Assembly (NCBI GenBank): GCA_019090455.1
Contig: JAHRWA010000083.1
Span: 1 to 64,000 of the forward strand
Source of the DNA: Pseudomonadales bacterium
GTDB lineage: Bacteria > Pseudomonadota > Gammaproteobacteria > Pseudomonadales > DC-out160
Direction: 5' to 3'
DNA length: 64,000 bases
Part shown: positions 52,907 through 60,939 of the stretch, piece after piece
How positions within the stretch are numbered: position 1 is the stretch's first letter
Layout: the number at the start of each line of letters is the position of its first letter
The notes under the pieces: model-generated
Seen by the model: only the letters and a program-made list of their open reading frames with translations
Databases searched by the model: none
What the model was told of the DNA's origin: nothing
Position numbers and translations under genes: made by a program

Positions 52907-54529
52907 ATGAAACCCTTTTCATCACATTTAAATGTAAACTCCAGCGAATATAAAAAAAACCACCAAGATATGCTTGGTTTAATCGAAGAACTCAATGAGC
53001 TGAATAGTCGAGCCGCGTTGCGATCCGGTAAGAGTAAAGCGAAGTTCGATAAACGTAAGCAGTTGTTACCGAGAGAGAGACTTAGTCGTATTCTCGATCC
53101 TGGGAAACCTTTTTTGGAGTTGCAAACGCTCGCAGGGTATATGGTTGATGGAGGGGATCCCAAAAAATCCGTTCCGGGTGCTAGCGTTATTGGTGGTATT
53201 GGATTTGTCGGCGGAACCCGTTGTGTCGTCTACGTGGATGACGCGGGAATTAATGCCGGGTCAATGACCTTGTCATCTGGGGGTAAGTTTCTCAGAGCCC
53301 TCGATATCGCTCATGATAAAAAACTCCCTTTCATTCATTTAGTGGAAAGCGCTGGCGCGAACTTAATGGAATATAAAGTGGAATTTTGGCTTGATGGTGG
53401 AGCTATGTTTGCGAAATTGGCCAGACTCAGCGCTGCCGGCATCCCTACATTTGTCGTGTTACATGGTCCTTCCGCAGCAGGCGGGGCGTATATGCCAGGA
53501 ATGAGTGACTACGTTATTGGGATTAAAGAAAATGGTCGCGCCTATCTTGCCGGTCCTGCGTTGTTAAAAGCGGCAACGGGAGAAGAGGCGGATGATCAAG
53601 AGCTGGGTGGTTCTGAGATGCACTCACGTGTGTCCGGTCTAGTGGAATATCTCGCGGAAGATGATGCTCACGGTATTTCAATCGCCCGAGACTTAGTCGA
53701 GCGATTGGAGTGGAATCGACATTGTGCTCCTAAGCCGGAGAAGAAGTACGACGAGCCTTTATATGATGCTGATGAAATACTGGGATTAGTGCCACAGGAT
53801 TTTAAGACTGCCTATGATGTGCGAGAGCTAGTGGCTCGTATTGTTGATGGATCTGATTTTCTCGATTTTAAGCCCAACTACGGTGCTGCTACGGTTTGTA
53901 TCCAAGCTAAAGTGTGTGGATATCCAGTGGGTATTGTTGGCAATAACGGTCCGATAGATCCTCAAGGCGCGACTAAAGCGGCACAGTTTTTACAGCTCTG
54001 TGATCAGTCTGATATACCCATTGTGTTTTTGCAAAATATTACAGGGTACATGGTAGGTACCGAATACGAACATGCAGGTATGATCAAGCACGGTGCCAAA
54101 ATGATACAAGCAGTGACTAATATTCGGGTGCCGCGAATTACTTTCATGGTAGGCGCGAGTTATGGTGCGGGAAATTATGGCATGTGTGGCCGTAGTTATG
54201 AGCCTGACTTTTTATTCACTTGGCCAAATGCGCAGCTAGGTGTGATGGGGGGAGAGCAAGCAGCAAAAACCATGTCAATGGTGATGGTTGAAGGTGCCAA
54301 GCGTAAGGGGGTTGAAATACCGGAAGAGGTGATCAAGAAGCAAGAAGAGGATTTAATCTCTCATTTTGATTCTCAATCCAGTGCGTTTTATGTTTCGGGC
54401 CGTTTGAAAGATGACGGCATTATCGATCCGAGAGATACGCGTAATGTATTGGCCTTTGTCTTAGAAACTTGTTGGGAAGCGAAGAATCGAGAGCTGAGAA
54501 GCAATACGTTTGGTATTGCTCGTTTATAA
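52907..54529 (+). CDS. Geranyl-CoA carboxylase-like beta subunit (AtuC)
   Basis: A 540-aa carboxyltransferase of the acyl-CoA carboxylase family. The oxyanion regions HGPSAAGGAYMPGMSDY and [20 protein letters not shown] are intact. Its link to AtuA-like and a biotin subunit makes geranyl-CoA or another methyl-branched enoyl-CoA the likely substrate, in contrast to the liuB copy at 9109. It would carboxylate the gamma carbon of cis-geranyl-CoA if it follows the Atu reaction. The substrate is not proved by sequence. Confidence 0.85.
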   Translation: MKPFSSHLNVNSSEYKKNHQDMLGLIEELNELNSRAALRSGKSKAKFDKRKQLLPRERLSRILDPGKPFLELQTLAGYMVDGGDPKKSVPGASVIGGIGFVGGTRCVVYVDDAGINAGSMTLSSGGKFLRALDIAHDKKLPFIHLVESAGANLMEYKVEFWLDGGAMFAKLARLSAAGIPTFVVLHGPSAAGGAYMPGMSDYVIGIKENGRAYLAGPALLKAATGEEADDQELGGSEMHSRVSGLVEYLAEDDAHGISIARDLVERLEWNRHCAPKPEKKYDEPLYDADEILGLVPQDFKTAYDVRELVARIVDGSDFLDFKPNYGAATVCIQAKVCGYPVGIVGNNGPIDPQGATKAAQFLQLCDQSDIPIVFLQNITGYMVGTEYEHAGMIKHGAKMIQAVTNIRVPRITFMVGASYGAGNYGMCGRSYEPDFLFTWPNAQLGVMGGEQAAKTMSMVMVEGAKRKGVEIPEEVIKKQEEDLISHFDSQSSAFYVSGRLKDDGIIDPRDTRNVLAFVLETCWEAKNRELRSNTFGIARL

Positions 54530-54535
54530 AATAGT

Positions 54536-54641
54536 ATTCGCAACAACATTCGCAACGAGCATTCGCAATGAACATAGGGAAAGGGTCAGATCATTTTATT
54601 TTGTAACCTAAGTTCGTAATTTAAGTTTGTAACCCCAAATA
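54536..54641. repeat. Two arrays of 12-13 bp tandem repeats
   Basis: ATTCGCAACAAC, ATTCGCAACGAGC and ATTCGCAATGAAC (54536-54573), then GTAACCTAAGTTC, GTAATTTAAGTTT and GTAACCCCAAATA (54603-54641). Both lie in the spacer between the beta and alpha carboxylase genes. Confidence 0.8.
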
Positions 54642-54659
54642 AGAACAGGAATACGCAAG

Positions 54660-56666
54660 ATGACACAATTCGACAGCATACTAGTGGCAAACCGAGGGGA
54701 AATTGCCGTACGCGTTATTCGCTCTGCGCAGCTTCAAGGTTATAAAGCGATTGCCGTCTATTCGGAAGCCGATGCAAATGCGCCGCATGTGGCGATGGCA
54801 GATGAAGCGGTATTAATCGGTGCCGCACCAGTAAAAGAATCTTATTTAGATGCGGGGAAAATTTTAGATGCAGCGCGTCGAACAGGCGCGCAAGCAATTC
54901 ATCCCGGCTATGGCTTTTTATCCGAAAATGCAGAATTTGCAGAAGCCTGTGAAAAAGAAGGCATCGCCTTCATCGGCCCCTCCGCTGAAGCCATAAGAGT
55001 GATGGGTAATAAAGCAGAATCTAAGCGCCGAATGATTGAAGCTGAGGTGCCTTGTATTGAGGGTTACCAAGACGTAGATCAAAGCGATGCCACTTTGATT
55101 GAAGCGGCTAAAAAAATTGGGATTCCGATTATGGTTAAGGCGGCTGCTGGAGGTGGTGGGCGCGGCATGCGATTAGTGGAAAAAATGGAAGATCTACCTC
55201 TTGCCTTATCATCGGCGCGTTCGGAAGCAGAGAATGCATTCGGTTCAGGAGAATTGATATTAGAAAAAGCCGTCATACAGCCGCGTCATGTTGAAATTCA
55301 AGTGTTCGGCGATCAGCACGGTAATGTTGTGCATTTGGGAGAACGAGATTGTTCTATTCAAAGACGGCATCAAAAAGTGGTCGAAGAATCACCCTGTCCA
55401 GTGATGACGCCAGAGTTAAGGGCGGCGATGGGAGCTGCAGCAGTCAACGCAGCGAAAAGTATAAATTATGTGGGTGCGGGTACTGTTGAGTTTTTGCTGG
55501 ATCGCGAAAACAAATTCTACTTTTTAGAAATGAATACGCGTTTACAGGTGGAGCATCCGGTAACTGAGATGGTGACCGGCTTAGATTTGGTGGCGTTACA
55601 GTTCAGGGCCGCTCAAGGATATCCCTTAGGTTTGGCTCAGGAAGATATTACCCTCACCGGCCACGCTATCGAGGTCAGGCTCTATGCTGAGGATGTTAGT
55701 AATGATTTTCTTCCTGCTACAGGTACTGCACATGTCTGGGAAGTACCCACTGGCGAGGGTATTCGAGTGGATCACGGTTTATTACAAGGGCAGGAAATAT
55801 CCCCTTTTTATGATCCTATGGTGGCAAAAATTATCGCTTGGGGTGAAGACAGAGATATCGCTAGACGTCGCTTAGTTCGAGCCTTAGAGAAAACAAGCTT
55901 GTTCGGATTAGAGAGCAATAAAGAATTCTTAATCGACGTACTGAATAAACCCGCATTCGCGACAGGATCGGCCACCACTGCATTTATTGAAGAAGAATAT
56001 AAAGTCAGTGATCTCGATTTGGTCCCGGCCACAAAAGAGCACGCTTTACTTGCCGCGATATTGCAATATCGCAACGCTCATGCACTGAGTGATGTCCATA
56101 GTATTGCTGGCAGTCTCAATACCAATGGGAATCTATTCGGTTGGTCAAATGGAGGGCAGGTAAGTACTGCATTTCAGTATGAGTTGACTGACGATGTGGT
56201 TGTGAATATCTCAGTAGGCGCAATGGGGGAGGGCCAATATAAATTAACGCTCGATGAGGAAACTCATTTATGCCAAATATTGAGTGAATCCTCAGCACAA
56301 ATTAGATTAGTCATAAACAGCATCCAGAAAAATATTCAGTACTTCTTGTCATCTCATGGAGAGGTCATTCTTCAATTGGACGGCATCACCAGAACGATGA
56401 AGAACCTACATGCTTATACTAAGGGTGATGAAAGCGCGGCTTCCGGCGGTTCGGTTGTAGCGCCTATGCATGGCAATGTGTTGGAAGTGTTGGTTAAAGA
56501 AGGGGATGTAGTCGAAGAAGGTCAGCGGTTAGCGGTAATGGAAGCCATGAAAATGGAGCATCAGTTGATAGCTGGTGTTTCAGGAAAAGTGGTGTCGGTT
56601 AATGCCGTAGCGGGCAATCAAGTGGCAGCTGGCGCGTTGCTGGTTGAAATTGATATCGATGGCTAA
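54660..56666 (+). CDS. Geranyl-CoA carboxylase-like biotin-containing alpha subunit (AtuF)
   Basis: A 668-aa biotin carboxylase. The N-domain begins ILVANRGEIAVRV; the ATP-grasp has KAAAGGGGRGMRL, and MNTRLQVEHPVTEM is the active-site loop. The C-terminal biotinyl domain has MEAMKMEH, with the biotinylated lysine at about 631. It pairs with the AtuC-like subunit upstream. It is 37 residues shorter than the window's liuD. Confidence 0.87.
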   Translation: MTQFDSILVANRGEIAVRVIRSAQLQGYKAIAVYSEADANAPHVAMADEAVLIGAAPVKESYLDAGKILDAARRTGAQAIHPGYGFLSENAEFAEACEKEGIAFIGPSAEAIRVMGNKAESKRRMIEAEVPCIEGYQDVDQSDATLIEAAKKIGIPIMVKAAAGGGGRGMRLVEKMEDLPLALSSARSEAENAFGSGELILEKAVIQPRHVEIQVFGDQHGNVVHLGERDCSIQRRHQKVVEESPCPVMTPELRAAMGAAAVNAAKSINYVGAGTVEFLLDRENKFYFLEMNTRLQVEHPVTEMVTGLDLVALQFRAAQGYPLGLAQEDITLTGHAIEVRLYAEDVSNDFLPATGTAHVWEVPTGEGIRVDHGLLQGQEISPFYDPMVAKIIAWGEDRDIARRRLVRALEKTSLFGLESNKEFLIDVLNKPAFATGSATTAFIEEEYKVSDLDLVPATKEHALLAAILQYRNAHALSDVHSIAGSLNTNGNLFGWSNGGQVSTAFQYELTDDVVVNISVGAMGEGQYKLTLDEETHLCQILSESSAQIRLVINSIQKNIQYFLSSHGEVILQLDGITRTMKNLHAYTKGDESAASGGSVVAPMHGNVLEVLVKEGDVVEEGQRLAVMEAMKMEHQLIAGVSGKVVSVNAVAGNQVAAGALLVEIDIDG

Positions 56667-56978
56667 TGATGGCTAAAGGCTGCTTTTAATTTTTCAGCTG
56701 ATCGCGGGTAATATACCCAGATCAGCTGAACCTCCTTTGTTTTGAATTTAAACTCCTGCATTTCCCCCTTTGCTTCCTTCACTTTTCTGACAAACTGTAA
56801 CGTACATCTTTTCAATTGCCTGGTTTAGCTAAGCGATAGAAATCGAGTAGCCGTATGAGCTGAAAAGGAGCGTCTTGTGGGCCAAGTTATTGAAAGGCGG
56901 AAATATCTAAGCCATACTTGAACGATGTTCTAAATTCAATTTTCGATATGATGAATATAATCACTTCTACTCAGGCCC
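56667..56978. other. 312-base spacer downstream of the carboxylase operon
   Basis: It contains the strong hairpin at 56693-56730 and a -10-like TATAAT at 56956-56961 just before the next gene, without a well-placed -35. Nothing else is seen. Confidence 0.5.
56693..56730 (+). terminator. Strong hairpin ending the atu-like operon
   Basis: An 11-bp perfect stem TTCAGCTGATC/GATCAGCTGAA, an asymmetric internal loop, and a further 5-bp stem GGGTA/TACCC with a 3-nt loop. The following T content is modest. It may be a terminator or an operator. Confidence 0.65.
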
Positions 56979-59510
56979 ATGTATATGAATTATAGATTAA
57001 TAGTTATGCTGACTGCTTTAGGCTTTATGCATCAACCTGCCTTAAGTATTACTTTGGATGAAGCGGAAGATCTATATACATGGGAAACCTTTCAAGGTAA
57101 CGCGGCTCACACTGGGTATATCCCCATATCACTGACTGTCTCGGGTGCGGAAGGAGACCTCTGGGAGACGGAAGTCACGTCAGACGCAATACTGGATGAT
57201 AACTTCTTTATCATACATCATGTTATCGGTACGCCATTAGCTGACACCAAATACAGAATTTCGCCAAGACTTAATCAAGTTACGGTAACTGATGGTAGAG
57301 TGTTTGTGTCAAGTTATGGTTATCGAGTACCACACTATTTTTGGATAGGATCAGCGGAAACCGGATTTAGTAACAATAATCATAGAATCAACTATGGCGT
57401 CGATATGGGGTTTAACACCCAACTAGAGACGCCTACCTATTGGCCAGATAAGCTTTGTCCCGTTAGTCAAAGTCAACCTATACATTTCAATGAGACTATT
57501 TATCTCCAGACTAATACCTTCGAATCAAGTAATGATGAAGATATCTGTGGACTAGGGAATTTTCCTAACGATGGCGTGACTGCGCGTAATACCCTCTTAC
57601 GCTCAATTCCTTTTATTCTTTTCAAGAAGCCTGACGGAGTATTAGAGCGATCCACCTTATGGTCAGATTCCGGTAAGACAAGTATAGAGGCGAATCAAAA
57701 TGACCAATTCTTAGCGCCTGTTATGTTTAGTGACGTTGTTTATCATGCGGGAGGTGGTGCGACGAATTTAGCGAATAAGGCGGGTGTCTATTCATTCATG
57801 GACACCGCGTCGGCAGCAGAAACGACGACTATAGAAAATCAATGGTCAACTGCGGGTGGCGGTGATGGATATGTGAACTTGGCTCCCAATACAATCTGGA
57901 GTCCTGCAGTCAATAAGGATATTGTTGTTACTTACACAGCCTCTCTGAGTCAAGATTCATTTGAAGACTCGGATTTAGCAGAGCTTACTGTCATTGATCG
58001 GACGACGGGAGAATTGACCTCTACCATTACTCTTGGCAGCATTGAATATGTTCCGCCATTCAGCAACGCTATTGCACAGCTCAATTCGGCCCCTGTGTTA
58101 GCGGATGACGACACGGTGTTGATCATTAATAATGGCCACCTCATTAATATAGGATTAGCGGGTGAAAAAATTAACTGGGCAATTGACGATAACTTTTATG
58201 GCCAACCGGCAGTAGGAAATGAAGTCGTTTATGCCGTTACACAAGGTACGGCTAGCTGTGGTGCGGCGAGTAGTAGTTGTTTGGTTGCGCGGACCGTTAG
58301 TGCCGGTACTCCCCTGGAAGATTCGACTCAGTCTGAGTGGCGTTGGGTAGCACCGTCATCGGCAACGATTAACAATCATTTTATTGTGACGGATTCTCAT
58401 GCTTTCGTTGGTAGCAGTGATGGCAATACCTACGCTATTAATTTAAGTACAAGCAAGGCAAATAATGATCGTATTGATGGCACTTATGATTCGGTCGGAG
58501 AGTTGTCTTTCGCGTTCCGCACGTTATATATAGCAGGATCAGTGTCTAACAGTATTAGACCCGTTGCAGTTGATGGTGGCTCTGTGGCAGATGCTGACAA
58601 GTCCTTTGTCAGAGCAATACAGTTTACAATTGATACCTCTATTGCGGCCGATATGGCGGTTACTCTTTCTGCTGATACAAATTCAGTGCGAATTGATGAT
58701 GATATAACTTACACCGCAACCGTGACCAATAACGGTAATATCGACGTTACTAATGCTACGTTATCGGGCTTGCTCCCTAACTCATTATCAGTGGTCACCT
58801 TAGAAGAAGGCTGTACTGAAAGCGACCAAAATATTGTCTGCTCTTTGGGTCCGCTAGCGAATGGTGCATCAACTGAAGTGACTATTGTTGCCACGCCTAC
58901 CGCAATTAGTAATCTTAATTTCACGGTAGAAGTTGGTTCTGAAAAAATCGATAACATTTCAACTAATGATGAAGCTTCAGATGCAGCCGAAGCTATTGCA
59001 GCACTTGAAACGACTCATGATCTAGTCAGTACGATCTCCGCTTCAGTCAGCAGTTTGACAGTAGGCGAAAGTATTACTTACACCTTTACGATTACCAACA
59101 GCGGCACGGATAGTGCGCCTACCGTAATGTCTACGATGACGCTGACTGCGGGTACTGCGAGTAGCCTGTCTGCAAGTAATGGTACTTGTAATGCCCAGAC
59201 TCTTACTTGTGAAATCGATGCCATTGCCTCAGGGTCAAGTGTGACAATCACGTTAGTGTCATTGGCCGTATCGGAAGGGACATTAACTTCAACCGCGACA
59301 GCTAGCTCAAGTTCTGCATCGGCAACGGATGCAGATTCAACGAATGACAGTGCGGTATTGTCTGTAGCCGTGAGCGCTTCTACGACCTCTAGTAACAGCG
59401 GCACTGGAAGTGACACTCTCTTACCTTCAGGAAGTGGTGGCGGTGGCGCATGGGGCCTAATGGTGTTGTGGTTCCTTAGCGGTTTAGCGTTGATTCGTAG
59501 AAAGTATTAA
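56979..59510 (+). CDS. DUF11/propeller-like surface protein with GlyGly-CTERM sorting signal
   Basis: An 843-aa exported protein. It has a signal peptide (cleavage likely near 22-24), an N-terminal region resembling a PQQ/beta-propeller fold (~30-540) with W/G-rich blades, then two DUF11-type Ig-like repeats (about 545-645 and 670-785: VTLSADTNSVRIDDDITYTA and DLVSTISASVSSLTVGES). The C-terminus GSGGGGAWGLMVLWFLSGLA then LIRRKY is a GlyGly-CTERM signal, recognised by rhombosortase. It is thus expected to be processed and released or anchored at the surface. No rhombosortase gene is in the window. Confidence 0.82.
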   Translation: MYMNYRLIVMLTALGFMHQPALSITLDEAEDLYTWETFQGNAAHTGYIPISLTVSGAEGDLWETEVTSDAILDDNFFIIHHVIGTPLADTKYRISPRLNQVTVTDGRVFVSSYGYRVPHYFWIGSAETGFSNNNHRINYGVDMGFNTQLETPTYWPDKLCPVSQSQPIHFNETIYLQTNTFESSNDEDICGLGNFPNDGVTARNTLLRSIPFILFKKPDGVLERSTLWSDSGKTSIEANQNDQFLAPVMFSDVVYHAGGGATNLANKAGVYSFMDTASAAETTTIENQWSTAGGGDGYVNLAPNTIWSPAVNKDIVVTYTASLSQDSFEDSDLAELTVIDRTTGELTSTITLGSIEYVPPFSNAIAQLNSAPVLADDDTVLIINNGHLINIGLAGEKINWAIDDNFYGQPAVGNEVVYAVTQGTASCGAASSSCLVARTVSAGTPLEDSTQSEWRWVAPSSATINNHFIVTDSHAFVGSSDGNTYAINLSTSKANNDRIDGTYDSVGELSFAFRTLYIAGSVSNSIRPVAVDGGSVADADKSFVRAIQFTIDTSIAADMAVTLSADTNSVRIDDDITYTATVTNNGNIDVTNATLSGLLPNSLSVVTLEEGCTESDQNIVCSLGPLANGASTEVTIVATPTAISNLNFTVEVGSEKIDNISTNDEASDAAEAIAALETTHDLVSTISASVSSLTVGESITYTFTITNSGTDSAPTVMSTMTLTAGTASSLSASNGTCNAQTLTCEIDAIASGSSVTITLVSLAVSEGTLTSTATASSSSASATDADSTNDSAVLSVAVSASTTSSNSGTGSDTLLPSGSGGGGAWGLMVLWFLSGLALIRRKY

Positions 59511-59533
59511 ATTCAACTTGTTTTAGAGCACCC

Positions 59534-59577
59534 GCATTTGGGGCAAACCGTCTCTTCGACAGTGTTACCCCAAATGC
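59534..59577. terminator. Long hairpin after the GlyGly-CTERM gene
   Basis: A perfect 10-bp stem GCATTTGGGG/CCCCAAATGC with a 24-nt loop, about 25 bases after the stop. No T tract follows, so terminator function is uncertain. Confidence 0.45.
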
Positions 59578-59798
59578 TCATTTCGTATCGATTTCTCTAG
59601 TTTAAATTTTTTTCTAAGACCAATCTGACCATCTGTAAAAAACCCTACGCAGCAATTTACCTTTCCGTGAATTATCCAGCATGCTCTTGCCATTTATGGC
59701 CATTGCTGCGGTACACTACGTCCTCAAATTAAAAGGACTTAGCCAAATAGCGATTTTCAGCTAAATAAAAGCAAATGGCTATGTCTCAATTACCTCTT

Positions 59799-59828
59799 GT
59801 ATACCAATCAATTGTATATCAATCGATA
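59799..59828. repeat. 15-bp tandem repeat, 2 copies, before an SDR
   Basis: GTATACCAATCAATT and GTATATCAATCGATA lie in the leader of the SDR gene; an open frame translating them as VYQSIVYQSI starts at 59775 but is probably not used. Confidence 0.7.
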
Positions 59829-59849
59829 CTGATCATGGAGTTAGTGCTT

Positions 59850-60737
59850 ATGTCATACAAATCCGTATTACGGTCCGATATTTTTAAAGATCAAATAATA
59901 ATCGTTACTGGTGGTGGTAGCGGTATCGGGCGTTGCATTGCGCACGAAGTGGCATCACTTGGCGCTACTGCTATGTTGTTAGGCCGGACACTCTCCAAGC
60001 TGGAAAATGTGGCGGCAGAAATCGAGAAAGAGGGCGGTAAAGCGGAATGTTATACCGTGGATATTCGAGACGACGCGAGAGTCGCTGAAGTCATCGGTGA
60101 GATCGTAGCGAAACACAAGGTTATTCATGGTTTGGTGAATAACGCCGGGGGCCAATTTCCTGCGCCTATTGAAGCTATCAGTAAGAATGGTTTTGAGGCA
60201 GTGGTAAAGAATAATCTGGTAGGTGGTTTCTTAATGGCGAGAGAAGCATTCAAACAGTCGATGAAGGCGCATGGTGGATCGATTGTCAATATCACTGCAG
60301 ATTGTACCAACGGCTTTCCTAATATGGCCCACACTGGCGCGGCAAGAGCGGGGATGGAAAATTTCACTAAAACTGCGGCTTGGGAATGGGGTGAGTACGG
60401 CGTACGAGTCAATGCTGTTGCGCCGGGCCTAATTGCTTCTAGCGGCTTTGATACCTATGTAGATGAGGACTTTAAGAGAAAATTTAAGAAAGCGCATTTA
60501 GCGGTTCCGCTAAAACGTTTGGGTAATGAAGCTGAAATTAGTGCAGCGGTTTGTTTCTTATTAACTCCAGGTGCCGCGTACATGTCAGGTGATATGTTGC
60601 AGGTAGATGGAGGGGCTCGATTTGCAGCACCGCATTATCATATGCCTTTAGGAGACACTTTAGCGACGAATTCAGAATCCTTCGATGGCTTCCATCTTTA
60701 CGAAGAACCTAAAGTGTTAACTGAAGGCGAAGATTAG
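59850..60737 (+). CDS. SDR of the PECR/DECR (enoyl-CoA reductase) type
   Basis: An SDR of 295 aa. The cofactor loop is IIIVTGGGSGIGRCIA and the structural motif VNNAGGQFPAP. The catalytic YxxxK is absent; instead MAHTGAARAGMENFTK (159-174) matches the HSGAARAG pattern of peroxisomal trans-2-enoyl-CoA reductase and 2,4-dienoyl-CoA reductase. It probably reduces an enoyl- or dienoyl-CoA with NADPH. ATG at 59850 has GGAG 9 bases upstream; ATG 59775 would include the spacer repeat. It may play an AtuB/AtuG-like role. Confidence 0.85.
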   Translation: MSYKSVLRSDIFKDQIIIVTGGGSGIGRCIAHEVASLGATAMLLGRTLSKLENVAAEIEKEGGKAECYTVDIRDDARVAEVIGEIVAKHKVIHGLVNNAGGQFPAPIEAISKNGFEAVVKNNLVGGFLMAREAFKQSMKAHGGSIVNITADCTNGFPNMAHTGAARAGMENFTKTAAWEWGEYGVRVNAVAPGLIASSGFDTYVDEDFKRKFKKAHLAVPLKRLGNEAEISAAVCFLLTPGAAYMSGDMLQVDGGARFAAPHYHMPLGDTLATNSESFDGFHLYEEPKVLTEGED

Positions 60738-60803
60738 TCGAAGGCCAAAGTTAATTGAAGATAAGGGTTAGTTGAAGGTCAGGGTTAGTTGAAGGTAAAG
60801 GTT
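60736..60803. repeat. 17-bp tandem repeat, 4 copies, starting at a stop codon
   Basis: Four contiguous 17-mers: AGTCGAAGGCCAAAGTT, AATTGAAGATAAGGGTT, AGTTGAAGGTCAGGGTT and AGTTGAAGGTAAAGGTT. The SDR's TAG stop (60735-60737) overlaps the first unit. Confidence 0.9.
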
Positions 60804-60813
60804 AATCTAAGTG

Positions 60814-60846
60814 GGGTTTTCTGAATGCAGTCAGAAAACCCTTTTT
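60814..60846 (+). terminator. Rho-independent terminator after the SDR
   Basis: A perfect 11-bp stem GGGTTTTCTGA/TCAGAAAACCC with a 6-nt loop and TTTTT immediately after. Confidence 0.92.
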
Positions 60847-60939
60847 CCCTTCTTCAGCATTTAACCTTTCGCTATTTTAATACTCGTCCATTTTATACAA
60901 AACCGTAAGCAGTCCAATCTGAAAGAATTTGAGAGAACT

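Noticed and set aside
59775-59849. N-terminal extension of the SDR from ATG 59775
   Set aside because: It translates a spacer tandem repeat and lacks a Shine-Dalgarno; ATG 59850 has GGAG at good distance.
44018-60803. CRISPR array
   Set aside because: The tandem repeats are contiguous with no spacers, differ between loci, and have no cas genes near them.
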